Shown here piece after piece: positions 33,240 to 45,409 of a stretch of DNA of 64,000 nt. A model generated the notes under the pieces. The model searched no databases. It was not told the origin of the DNA and saw only the letters and a list, made by a program, of their open reading frames with translations. The translations under genes and the position numbers were made by a program. Each line of letters begins with the position of its first letter. Positions within the stretch are counted from its first letter, which is position 1. The DNA is from Apoderus coryli (lineage: Eukaryota; Arthropoda; Insecta; Coleoptera; Attelabidae). The DNA is taken from assembly GCA_911728435.2 (NCBI GenBank), contig OU452210.1, forward strand, positions 4,216,001 through 4,280,000, in the 5' to 3' direction.

Positions 33240-36200
33240 GTATTGTTGATTTCTTGATTTACTATAATATAGGAATACTGGTTTCGCAAAGACTACATAT
33301 AGTTTGAAACTAAGTTAAAATTTGTTTGTAAGTATAGGAAACAATACAAATTGTTTATCAATGATATCACTTGGGTAACTAAATCCCACTAACTATGAGA
33401 ACTACATTATTATGAACTATTAATTTAACTTCTGCACTGCACAATGTATTAAAATAACACAAATATTAATATTTTTGACAAAAACATAATAAAATGTGAA
33501 TAATCGCTGGTATTAAAACCATTTCCTTGATTGGTTTTCTATTTAGTTGTCATTTTTTCATTTTCCCAAATATTAGTGTTGTATTGATACGTATCAAAAT
33601 ATTTGATGAAACCGAATATTTAAATATTCGCATACCAAAATATTTGGAACGTATTAAAACGCAAAGAATTTGCGCATGTCCAATACTTTTTTACAAAGAT
33701 GAGCTTTTTTAACGCTTCCAACATTCACATTTTAAACGACAGCAAAACTTGAATTATGTACAGAACCCTAGAATAATGTTTATATTTATCAAGAACCAAT
33801 ATGGTCGCGTTCGTGACAACAAAGTTCAGCAGGTAGCGATTTTCAGAGCGATCCAACATTTCGTAATTCTGGTGAATGCGCTTTTTAGACATGATACAAC
33901 AAGAGTGTCAAGCACATAACATTCATTTATTCAGATGTCAAAATAAGGTTAACTAAATACTGCTAGACTTTATTTGCGCCTGCAATATATATATTTATAT
34001 AGAACTATATCGCTCAAGTGAGGTAAAAAAGGTGGAATAAAGGGCGCGGCCATTTTAATGTTCCACTACAGGCCTGTCTTAAAAAGTACTTAATGAGCTT
34101 ACTTTGTAAAAGTTATAATAATAATATTATTGGTATAAAACACGTCATTGTATTGTATAATATCACCATAAACTCTACGTATACGTAAACATCAACAGTA
34201 ACGTAGTATCTGGTATATAAATGTCCAGTTTTATGTAGGAAAAGCTAATGTTGCCACATTTAAGATATAAAAAATATATTGAGTATTAAAATAACATATA
34301 ATTTGGCAATAATAAAACCAATCATATCTCTTTCATAATGATATAGAAAAATATTTGATTATCCTAATATTTTTACACCACCATATTAATTAATAATAAT
34401 AATTAATAATTTTATGTGTCCTTTGAACAGGTTATAGTATAAAGATTAAAAGACAATGAAATAACTTGGCAACAAAACTACATCAAAATGGCGGTTTCTC
34501 TATGTCCCTTTATTTCGTTTTTGAACGATATATCCCTCTATATTTATTATATGGTGCAACTATTGTCTTCAACACAATGATCACAGTAATGGTAGACCGG
34601 GTTTATATAATATAAGCAGAAACATCGATATATTTAGACCAATTATCCATTATTTCGATATATCAGAAGCAAAACATCGCTGAAATCCTACTTCACACCG
34701 TATCTACATACGGCCATTAGGGGTTCTTTATACAAATGCAAAAGTGAGAGAAGATATAGCAAAAGTAACGTAATTAAAACAAAAACGCGGAACCACAATT
34801 GAAAGTAGAAATAGTAAAAAATGACACTTTCCTATCAGCTCAAAATGTTTCGTCAGTTGGAATATGTATAAAATGCAAACACGGGATATTATGCTGCCCC
34901 GAGTCCTTACATAATAAGAGTATGTATGCAGACTTGCAATCGCTTTCTTCAACTGACAGTGAGTGGAGTACGAAGTAAGATATGTGTAAAGTGCTAAGAT
35001 ATTAGGTGGAAAAAAGGATTCTTTTGTTTCTGTATTTATAAATACACGTTTTTCAGTTATATAAATGCTATATTTTTATTGTCGAAAAATTGGATTATGT
35101 ACAATGTTTGTACGATTTCAAGAAAAAAAAAGTTGGCATTTGGCAACATTGTTATGCATTTGTCCCAGATACCAGATATATTTGTACCATGATACAAAGT
35201 ATCTCATTGTCTTTAATGGTATCATGTATTTATAATTTATACTGTGTTTATTTTAATTTGACCACATCGACCATAAAACTTGCAACAGAAAAGTTTTTTT
35301 TATACTTGTTCCTACCCAATTCGTCACAAAAGAATCGACAATAAACTGTCCCTTTTTGGTTAGCTTTGTTAGGCACGTGGTACATGACGAGATATACCTA
35401 TCCTTTTTCTAAATAATAGACACAAAACCCCTTTGTTTTGTGATAATAGGTAGATTACCTATAATAATAATATATATCAGATCCGGTACGTATTGCGTAT
35501 TGGAAACAGCCCTATATTACTATTTATCCTTCTCCAATAGGCGGTAAATGAAGAGGCGTTTACACGAAAATATTTAATTTCATCATTCATGTGTTTAGTA
35601 AAAGCACATTTTATGGCCGATCTGGTCAAAATAAAATAAGCACACTATGGACATATATCTCTAATTTGTCCCTATAAAAATCAGTATACAGTAGACCAAG
35701 TCAAGTACCATGGTACCTACCTACCTATTATTACAACCTTAGCCTCTTTCCGTCGCACAGCTTGAAATCGTGTTAAGCTGTGTCAACAACCGTTAGATAT
35801 CCCATGAGCGTATTAAATTTTTCGTCAATTTATTCACGAATTCACTTCGTGAATAAATTCACGGCAAAAATTCAGGAATTTAATAGGTACATTGATTTAT
35901 GAGCCGGATAAACAGAAGCAAGACAACTTGTAACAAAAATAAGATACCTATGTAGAATTTATTAACATCAATGAAATAAATATACAACTAATATTTTAAG
36001 CTTTTTGTGGATTAAATCACCCACGACCCATTTTTCTGGATTGATTATCAGTCTGGAAATTTGGCAACGGTGGAAAACAGTAAAAGGTAAAAGTAAACAG
36101 AGAAAGGCATGTAAGAAGGCAGGGCTAAAATATTTTAATTTATGATTCATTATTTTCTATTTGTTTCTGATAACTTTAACAATATCTAACATATATATGA

Positions 36201-36480
36201 CTTTCGATGCCTTTGTACTTGTTCTAGAAGATAATCGTTTTAAAATCCCTGTATAATAATTAAAATATTAATTGTTCAAAATATCTGATTAAAAAACCTT
36301 TCTCTGCTGACGTATACGTTCCACGCTGGCTGAGTTATCCTTTAGTCCTATAGTGTTTTTTCATATAAACATATTGCGGAAAATAGTGAAAAGTTGGTTG
36401 TGAAAATAATTTAACATAGTTAATTGAAAAACAATAAGTTATTCGGTAATTAACATGAAAATCTAACAGAATACCAAACC
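33240..36480. other. head-to-head intergenic region of Magi and the Creb3-type gene
   Basis: Contains both 5-prime flanks. No open frame with recognisable content. A perfect hairpin TATTCACGAA...TTCGTGAATA lies at 35831-35857. No TATA-type promoter could be assigned to Magi. Short AT repeats occur near 33983-34000 and 35459-35480. Confidence 0.4.
36307..36327 (+). promoter_or_regulatory. possible CRE/UPR-type element upstream of the Creb3-type gene
   Basis: CTGACGTATACGTTCCACG holds a TGACGT core (bound by CREB/CREB3 family bZIPs) and a CCACG half-site like that of ER-stress elements, about 170 nt before the ATG. The position is compatible with a proximal promoter or 5-prime UTR. Functional use is inference only; a single short match is expected by chance at some rate. 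Confidence 0.25.
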
Positions 36481-36486
36481 TGAAAA

Positions 36487-39400
36487 ATGAACGTGGACGA
36501 TATTTTGAACTCAAGTGGGGACGAGCTAAGCGGAGATATGGAAAATATGGATGTAACATTAAATTACGAAAATGCTGATTTAATGGTTAGTTAAAAATTG
36601 ATTAATATAATTCTATTTTATCATATTTTAAAGAATATGTAAAAAACAATTTAACGCCTAAGCTACTAACTGGGTAATGTTTTCTTATGTAGTTTAGGTA
36701 TAGCTAAACAATCGTACTATAAATAGAACCCAATCTCGTTTATAGTAGCCGCAAACGCTTTTTATAATTTCGTTACTATGTTTAATTAATTTGCTGTTCT
36801 GTAAAAATTAGTAAAAATATTGTTATTCATATAAGTACTTATATGTGTTGATATATTACATAAAAGCATGTGCTTTTACATTATGTAGGTAATCGATATT
36901 ATTTGAAGATAATAGAGTAAATTATGTTACTACGAAGGCATAGACGGGCTAAATTTATTCTTCAGTTAATAGGATATTATAGTCAAGTTATACCTCGAAA
37001 CTGCGATAAGTAACGTAATATTAATATTTGCTACTACATACCTCCCTATATTGCGAAATTATTTTTCACTTCCAGATTCAATAGAAGCCAAAGCAAATTT
37101 TAATTTCGACTTTATAATATCATATTATTTTTCTTACCAAAAATGTTAATGCAACTAGTCCCCTACCCATTGAGATTTTTTGGAAAATGAATTAAGGGCA
37201 AAAACAATATAATATTTCTAGTGCATAGCATAAAACATTTCTCTTATTGGCCCCTGCAGCATGAAACATTTTAGAAAACTTATAAATTTAAATATTATAT
37301 ATATACTTATATTATAGGTCCAATTAAGAACCAATTTCTATAAAGTGCCAACGTTTCTTATATTTATTTATTTTTTGCAGAGTTCAGAGTTTTTTGACTC
37401 TGCACTTTCCATGGAAAATTTAGAAGATGCAATTTTTTCAAAATTTGATGACGACGTAAATTTATCGAGTGATGCAAGTCATATTGAAGATGTTCTATCT
37501 CCAGAAAGTTATTATTCTGAGAGTGACAAAAACAGTTACAGTACAGAAAATACCGATGAATCGTAAGACAATTAAAAATTATATAAATTGTGTTTGTAAA
37601 TAAACAAAAAAATTTCAGAGCATCCGCTTTGGGCAGTATTGACAGCTTTGAAGATCCTCTATTTATGTCGTTGTTAGAAACAGTACCCAACAATATTGAA
37701 GTGAAAACTGAGGAAATGCCAGTACAAAAATCAATTAAATTACAAAACCAAAAACCTACTCAAATACTCATCCAAAATCCATCTAATAAGAAATTCATAG
37801 CAAAGCCTATCATTAATGCAAGTAAGTAACTTTTAAGATAAACATCATAACTTGAGATTAAAAGTTACCCTGGTACTTCTTCCACACGATCCTGAATCTC
37901 TAAAATTCAGGTCAAAAACAACGTAAAAAAGCGGAAACAGACTCAATTAAATTTTTAGTTCTGTCCTATATTTATTATTATAAATAGCGAAATATTGTAA
38001 TACTGTTGTAGCGCACTTCAAAAAAAGCCATCCAAAAACGAAACATCAAATTTTGAACATTCAGCAAGTATCGAATAATGGCCGGCCTGTATTGCTCCCA
38101 CTCAGTGTCAAAAGTATTAAGATTCTCAATGCTTCAGCAGATATGACTGCTTTAACGGGAAACTTTAAAAGAAGGAAGCTCGAAGGCATACAAAATGTGA
38201 TTTCTATATCTGAAGGTAAGTTGAAATGTAAGTCAACCACTTGAAACATAAGCTTTGATTTCAAAATATTTAATATAGTAGTACAAAAACTTCATTTTTA
38301 ATGATGTTTTAGAACTAAGTAACAGGATTGTTGATCTTTCATTTGCAGTGTTTGTAAAATCTAGGAGCATAATTTCTATTCTTTTAAAAGTTGCAATACT
38401 TTAAATCCGTGTAACTGAAGGCAACAAAGTCAGAAAATGCACCTATTTTGGTAAAAACTACTACTTGTTTTGCTCAATTAAAATAAGATATTACTTTATG
38501 CCAAACCTCTTGTTACTTCAGTTTTTTAATGCAATTTGTATTTTTAGTTTATAATATTTTTGTCTCTAACCTGGAATATTTAGTGAGTTTATAACCATAA
38601 AAAATGTTAGATTAATGAAAATAACATGGTTTTATTAATAAGAACTTAAAGAAGCAACATATATAATACAATTTAAGAAAAATTTTACAATAAACGTTGA
38701 AAATGTTGCCTCCAGCTCTAATTCATAGCCTGCAGCGTCGAATAAAATTTCTTTAGATATTTCTTCATGTTGCCAGATAGTTTCGTATTTCTTGCATCAT
38801 CATCATGAATTCGTTCCCGCAATGCTTGTTCATTATTACATTCTCATGTAGCCCCAAAGGAAAAAATCAAGAGGATTAAGATCCGGGGACCGCGGTGGTC
38901 AAGAGATTCTCCCACCCTTTCCGATACATCTTCTTTGATAGGTATTTCTTTTTTAATTGTCGTACTTGGCACGTAACATGGGGTGGTGCGCCATCTAGCT
39001 GAAATCGCATATTTCTGCGCACGTTTAAATTCACTTATTGAAGAATTACAGCAAGACTGGCACATCATTTAATTATACCAAATTGGTGTTGAAAGCGATC
39101 GTTATTTAAATATTCGTTCATATTCATCCGTCTACAAAATGGAATTTGTTTATGGGACAATCTACCAGCCGTCTGTCTATAGTTGTAGAAGCTTTGTTTA
39201 TTAAATTTGGGAATCGTCTCACAACTGCAACTAGATGTTGTTGTTGTTGTTTGGTGCAGTTCTTACCATACTTAATTCATCTGTTTTACTATAATCAAGT
39301 TGTCGACAAATGAATGGCAATTTATTTTATATCTGTTCTCGTACTAGAATAATACTCAATTTGAAAGTAAAAACGATTAAAAGGTTTTACGTTGAATACT

Positions 39401-40651
39401 ATATTTCACAAAACAAATGAAGTATTTTAATAATTTCAGAGTAATTATAATTGGCAATTCGTTTTTTGTTTTGTTATTAGATGATGACACTAATGTCGTA
39501 TCTTCAACCAATCACTATCCACCATTAAATCTTACTAATGAGGAAAAAAGACTATTGTCTAAAGAAGGTATACAGTTACCTTCACATCATCCACTTACCA
39601 AAAATGAAGAACGGGAATTAAAAAGGATTCGCAGGAAAATCAGGAATAAAATTTCTGCGCAAGATTCTCGGAAGCGAAAGAAGGAATACGTAGATGGACT
39701 AGAAGAAAGGTATACCATTATATAATTATATATATAAGTAAATTAAAATGTATTCATACAGCGTGTTCCGAGAAACTTCTAGATTTTACTAAATCTTTGA
39801 GAAAGATTGTATTATTTTTATTGTACTAATCTTTGCTTAGTAATTAACTTCGCTTATAAATCTTCTCCAAAAACACGATTTATTTTCACACAAAATGTTA
39901 TTTAGATATTCTAAAATATGTTCATTTTTCTAGGGTTAAACGGGGTTCTGAAGAAAACAAAAACCTGTTACAACGAGTTCGTGAATTACAAAGACAGAAT
40001 AGAACACTTTTGGCACATGTAAACAAATTACAAGCGTTAATATGTAACTCCACGAGTACTAAAGCCACCCCATCCACATGTTTAATGGTAGTTTTATTAT
40101 CAGCGCTTTTAGTCTCATTACCAAATATGCGGCTGTTTGAAAGTAAACAAATTAGCACTGAACAAGAACAAGTTAGTATCAGAAGATCGTTACTATCAAG
40201 TGTCCAAGCTACTGAGGATGATTTGAATATGGAGGAATTCTTAATATTTAAAGATGAAGACACAGATTTTGAATCCAAATTCGCTGATATTGCTGATATT
40301 GATAATTCCACTGAGAAGGAACTTTCTAAAATTTTGGAGGAAGTTGGTAAGAAGTATGACACAATGCTGGCTGAGAATAACAGCTCGGATAGTACAAGTG
40401 TTATTGAAAAACTTGTAGCGTCAATTAAAAGATTCTTGGATAAAGATAAACCGAAAGATTTGTTTGAAAAACCTCCAGATTTTGGCGGATATCATAATAA
40501 AAAGGGATTTATTGAACCAGATATCGATGACTATATAGATGTGGATGAGGTTCCGCCGATAAAAAAAATGAAAACATACTTGGCCGATGATAATCCGCAA
40601 GTGGTTACAACAACTGTAAATAAGAGCGGGTTTGGATCCAAAAATAAATAA
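36487..40651 (+). CDS. CREB3/CREB3L-type ER-membrane bZIP transcription factor (6 exons)
   Basis: Exons: 36487-36585, 37381-37562, 37619-37821, 38012-38215, 39481-39709, 39934-40651; GT-AG introns with matching phases; 544 aa. The start is fixed by an in-frame TGA two codons upstream. The N-terminal acidic activation region is Asp/Ser-rich. The basic region (about 276-300, [20 protein letters not shown]) and leucine zipper (about 303-341) are followed by a transmembrane segment, about 354-370 ([17 protein letters not shown]). RRSLL at 389-393 lies just lumenal of it, the kind of site cut by site-1 protease in ATF6/CREB3 factors. Family role: stored in ER membrane, released by Golgi proteolysis, activates secretory and ER-stress genes. 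The block [10 protein letters not shown]...[11 protein letters not shown] and the TCLMVVLLS segment look closer to CREB3/CREB3L3-4 than to Drosophila CrebA. An AATAAA lies at 40673. Confidence 0.9.
38690..39075 (-). pseudogene. mariner-like transposase relic
   Basis: The minus strand carries QLDGAPPH (second catalytic Asp block), then in shifting frames [19 protein letters not shown], a decayed [14 protein letters not shown] block equivalent to [13 protein letters not shown], and [20 protein letters not shown]. It has multiple frameshifts and stops. It sits in intron 4 of the Creb3-type gene. Confidence 0.6.
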
Positions 40652-40672
40652 CTTAATTCAGATTTTTTTTTA

Positions 40673-40678
40673 AATAAA
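40673..40678 (+). promoter_or_regulatory. polyadenylation signal AATAAA of the Creb3-type gene
   Basis: AATAAA 22 nt after the stop codon at 40649-40651. It is followed by a T-rich and GT-containing stretch, as expected for a cleavage site region. Confidence 0.6.
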
Positions 40679-40679
40679 A

Positions 40680-42180
40680 CATTTTTAAATTTCTTGTCAA
40701 AGTGTTCCTGTAAACTTGTTCCACAATTTCGTGTGGTTTTATTTCTCGAATTCACTACCTTTTAATATCCAATAATCCTTTCATAGGGTAGCGAATTGTG
40801 ATTGCCAAACTGCGAATTGGAATCGAATGAAAAATATTTATTAATAAAATTTGTGCATTCCAATTGACATAATAATGTCTCCCAACGTATTAGTTACAAA
40901 GAGCAGCTCGATAAGCTATTCAACTAGTCTTTTTTAATAAAGTGGAGTGTTTAACATAGCACATCTTTATCTTCGCGTCAGCCAAATTTGAGTTAAATTC
41001 TTGTATTTCAATTTGGAATCAGAAAAGTGCAATATATGTTAGTTAAAAGAGATACTTAAATATTTAATGAGTATACGTCGATTTCTAACTGAAGTATTTA
41101 CTTTTTAATAGACCTCCGATAACATATGTAGATACCTAAAATATTTTGTTACTGTTCATAACATTTTCGCGTACTTTTTATAAATTATACTTGTTTAATC
41201 ATTTAAAATTGAAAGGAAACAAAATCACATATCAAATATCGGAAAAATATAGCTATTCGATTATGTGCTTATTTATTTAAGTAATTATTAATGCCACACA
41301 AGATTAAAAATTTTATAGAAATTATTACAAATTTGCTCTTTATAGCAAATGTATTGTAAAACGTGTAAAGTAACATTGGCTTCTATGGAGAATGGTGTAA
41401 AATAATCCGCTTAGTGTTCGAATCTTAAGGTGCAACTGTCAAGTTTATTTGAAATTTAAACGGTTGAATGTTGAAATAAAAAATATATCAAAGTCTAGGG
41501 TAACTTAGTGTAAGTAAAAAAATACAAAAAGTCAACCTTTCGGTTTTTAATAAAAAAAAAATGTTGTAATAAAAACAGGAGACTATAAACTTAATTCGTT
41601 TCTGTACTTTTTACTTGAATTACAATCGGTTTCAACTTGATATACCTATGCACATACATATTGAGCACCACCACCTAACTATTCGAGGATTATATTATAA
41701 AAAGCTAGTAATATTTAACGCTTGTAATTCTTTTGTCGTACATTATTATTGCTTTAAAATTATTAAACGATATTAAGCATTAAAAGAATTTAATTTTCAG
41801 AGATTTTAAAAAAGTATTGAGAGAGAAACCTAATTTGATTTATATAAAAGTTAATATATTTTGAGAAGCATATGTAGATATATTTTTTATTATAATTATT
41901 GTTTTTAATTATTGTAGTGTTTTATGTATATCTAATATAATATTATATTAGTGTTTGTTGTATTTAATGTTTTTTAAAGCATTGATATTTAAAGTATTTT
42001 TTAATGTAATAAAATACAATAAAAACCTGCTCGGTGCCGTTCCTGTGTTTATTTTTGGCAAACTGTTTATTATAGAAATATGCTGGCAACACGTACAGCC
42101 GTTACATAGTCTTGTACAAAATTGTATCACGGTAATATCTACATTTTTAATTTAGCCTACGTAATTGATTCATGGTAAAG
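40680..42180. other. intergenic, no gene seen
   Basis: AT-rich sequence between the Creb3-type gene and the transposon cluster. Only short open frames; no domain, RNA gene or element ends recognised. Confidence 0.5.
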
Positions 42181-42725
42181 TGTATCCTGGTGTTAGGGGT
42201 CGATTGGCTGCTGAACAATATGGATATTAGATAGTCTTGGAAAAGTTGATGTTCTCGATACAGATTTTAGAAAAGCTTTTGAGAGAATTGATCATCATTT
42301 CTGTAAAGTACGGGTATGTTTAATTCAATTCCAAACAAAGCATTGACCTGTGGCAGTCATCAGAATGGATGTTTAGATTGCTTATAAAAAGTACTATGTG
42401 TGTTTAGTCATTAACTTCGTTCTATTATCATCAAATAAAGGGAGTTTGAATTTATTAATCATAAAGCTAGCTAAGTTTGGGTTTTCGGATAGACTTATAG
42501 CCTATTTCCATCGCATTTGTTCGGCCGTAGCCAGTTTGTTGAATAAAATGGTTATAGATCTTCGAGTTTTCAGCTATCTTCTGGGGTGCTTCAAGGTTCT
42601 AACTTAGGACCATTTCTATGCAATGTATTTGTGAACGATTTGATTGAGTCAATTGTTTGCAAGTAAACTCACATATATTGACGATTTAAAGGTCTTTCAA
42701 GTCAGATCAGAAGATGTGCTTCAAT
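42180..42725 (+). pseudogene. non-LTR reverse transcriptase fragment
   Basis: The plus strand in broken frames contains RT block A, VDVLDTDFRKAFERIDHHF; then LLIIKLAKFGFSDRLIAYFH; block B, SGVLQGSNLGPFLCNVFVND; and block C, YIDDLKVF (family YADDLK). Jockey-like order. Several frameshifts and an inserted AT-rich stretch (about 42310-42420) break the frame. A mariner-like relic abuts it on the right. Confidence 0.7.
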
Positions 42726-43300
42726 TGCAGTAGAGTTCGTGGTGTGTTTGTATACACTATCTGTTTAAGGTATACCCATGAGAAATAATCAACCGCAAGC
42801 GATTGGTTGGAGGTGTGGCAAGTGGCCCCATCTTGTTGAAACCATGTTTTCACATTAAAACCTTCAAACTTCTGCAGTTGTGGAGCCAAAAAGTTCCTTA
42901 AGATATCGCAATACGTTGAAGCATTTCATTTGCAAAATGAATGATGAATTTTGTATGCTGTAAGATGTAAATCTTGTGCAACTACGATTTTTTCATGTTA
43001 ATTCCTTGACTGCGTTTCCGAACTGATTGGGCGGATTTTGACGCACTGAAACTCCTACTTCTTCAATTGTTTGTTGGGTTCGACCATAGCGCGGGTGACC
43101 TTGATTGTGAATTTTTACACTCGATCCGGTATTATCAAACATTGGAATCCATTTTCTGATGGTGTCGTCCTTCGGTACATTAAATTCGGCACGATGTAAA
43201 CGTTGAGCTGTCACTACCAAATTACTCCAAAGAGCAGCGCAACCCCCCATCCTCTCAGGATAGCATTTGAGCACGAACAAATATTAGTCAGTTTTAATGA
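42700..43300 (-). pseudogene. mariner-like transposase relic, internally deleted
   Basis: On the minus strand 43280-42993 encodes an HTH with FNVPKDDTIRKWIPMFDNTG and GHPRYGRTQQTIEEVGVSVR. After a gap, 42889-42707 encodes FNVKTWFQQDGATCHTSNQS (second catalytic Asp) and KQIVYTNTPRTLLQLK. The first Asp block is missing, so the middle has been lost. Confidence 0.7.
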
Positions 43301-44380
43301 GGCTAACTTAATGAAAAGAAGGCAGGCGCATAGCGTAAAATTCTTAACGACATTGACTGCAAGTAAGGACTTGCTCGTTCTCACTTTTTTTTGTTATTGT
43401 TTCCTGTGTAACCCAAAATAGTAGAAAATTATTTGAAAGTATGTGCGCCACCGACATGATGCGTTAAAAATCAGTTTGTATGAATATTAACTAGGATCTA
43501 TCCACAAGTTTTTAGGAGAAATACTGCTATTATATAACGGAGACAAGAGTTAGAGGAAGAGATACAAAGTCTGCGATTTTTTGCAGAACTTAACACAAAT
43601 ATTTAATGCTGTTTCATAACATATTTAATAACTTTAAAATAATAAACATTAAAAAATCACAAATAGGTATAGTTTTGTCAAGCTCATAAAACCATTCAAA
43701 AATAGCGACATTTTAAACTATTAAGTACATAATATATGCAATAAAAATGTTATAATTTAAATTAAATATACAGATTAACCATTTTATGCAATATATACAC
43801 AAATGATTGGCAACAAAGTGCAAAATTAATACGAAAAGTACATGGTTTACCTATGGTGAATAAACGCCTAATGACAGTGTGAAGTAATATATTAATCTCA
43901 AAATAAGTTGTCTGCAAAACTCACTAACACTCTACACTACCTCACTAAAGGTAAAAATATACAGCAACGTTCGAGTTCCAACATATGTATATATATAATA
44001 ATAGGTTTTAATTTACTTTTTATTATGTTTAGTAACGGCACTGAAAATTTTTGTGTAAATTTTTAACAAATGTAAATCATAATTTGTAATGATATCGTGT
44101 GAAAGCGTACGCGACCGTCTACGGAGTAGTAGTAGTCATCTCCGTGGTGTTCACCTCCCTATTGATCAGTACAACACCATCATGTTAAGTCTTGAAGATG
44201 CCTACCGCTCGTGTTGCCGAAACTTTAAGAAATTCTATAAAACTACGACCTAATGACCCGAAAAACTACAGTTACTTGTGTAAAACACAGTTACTTGATA
44301 TGTGAATAAGTTTGAAATAGAAGGTGTTAACCAAATACGGCAAATATTTAAAATTAAAAATACACAACTGTCAATTGAAT

Positions 44381-45396
44381 GGGTAGCAATGAAACTCTGT
44401 CGCATCCACCAAATTATTTAATTAAAAAAATGTAAAAAGAAACTACCTATCTAACAGAAAACAGATTATTTTCCTAGTTTTGTTTATTTCATAACATAGC
44501 ATAAAATTGTTAATTAATAAACTATGGCATTTGATTTAATCGAGAGCGGATTTAGCAATCTGGCTGAGACAATAAATTTCCGGTCCAGATCTATTGGCAT
44601 TGAAGATTTATATGATATCAACCTTGGCTTGTGTAACATCCTCACAGAACTCCTCTGCCAATTCAGATGTCGCAATACACTCGAATCCACCACGGTAGGC
44701 TCTATTTAAGCACAAATTATCTGTTACGAATTTTTGGTGATTTGACAGTCGGTCTTCAGTCAGAAAAAGAACAATGGTATGGAGCTTTTTCATATGCACC
44801 ATAACTAGATCCTGTATCAGAATTCCGTCTTCCCTTCACCGATACATTATTCACTAAAGACATTTAGAGCGTAATCCGCCCCGACATAAATTTGCAAACA
44901 TATAAGGAATGATTTAAAGTTACCGATATTGTTTGATAACACCTGAATCGTGACGATATTTGTATTTACGCCATAAAAGCGCTAGTGCCCAACAATGAAT
45001 TCGTGACCGGTAGTCCAAAATCGAGTTTATATCCGGAAAATGAGAATCTTTCAACAGATATTGATGAGTGTGCAAAGAATATTGCAAATTGAGAGACTGC
45101 AACAGTTTTTATTTATCATATCATGAAGTTTATACAGCCTGGTGCAGATAAGGTTAATGTCGTGGAAATGAGCTAACCAAGTTACAGTATATTGAGAGTC
45201 GGTCAAATTCGCCAGATGTTAAGGAAACATATACCAAGGTAAAGCAACAGTATTACAACTTAGCAGCAACTCATGTGCTACACGTTAATCAATTAGCAGA
45301 TGAAAAATATAAGAAATTAATAGCTGCTCCTAATGAACTTATAAATGCTTTGTAATTATATAATTTGGTGGATACGACAGAGTTTCATTGCTACCC
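44381..45396 (+). mobile_element. TIR element of unknown class
   Basis: Forty-bp inverted ends (44381-44420 and 45357-45396) begin GGGTAGCAATGAAACTCTGT and agree at 38 of 40 positions. Internally the plus strand shows decayed but protein-like stretches in changing frames: IESGFSNLAETINFRSRSIG (44524 on), DLTVGLQSEKEQWYGAFSYA (about 44740-44800), ALVPNNEFVTGSPKSSLYPE (about 44978-45040), and KVKQQYYNLAATHVLHVNQL to a stop at about 45354. I do not recognise the protein. No DDE or RT motif is visible. Target duplication unclear. Confidence 0.55.
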
Positions 45397-45409
45397 AATA
45401 AATTGGATA

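Noticed and set aside
39922..40362. 146-codon minus-strand open frame
   Set aside because: Antisense to the last exon of the Creb3-type gene.
42713..43300. an active mariner
   Set aside because: The first catalytic Asp block is deleted and frames are broken.
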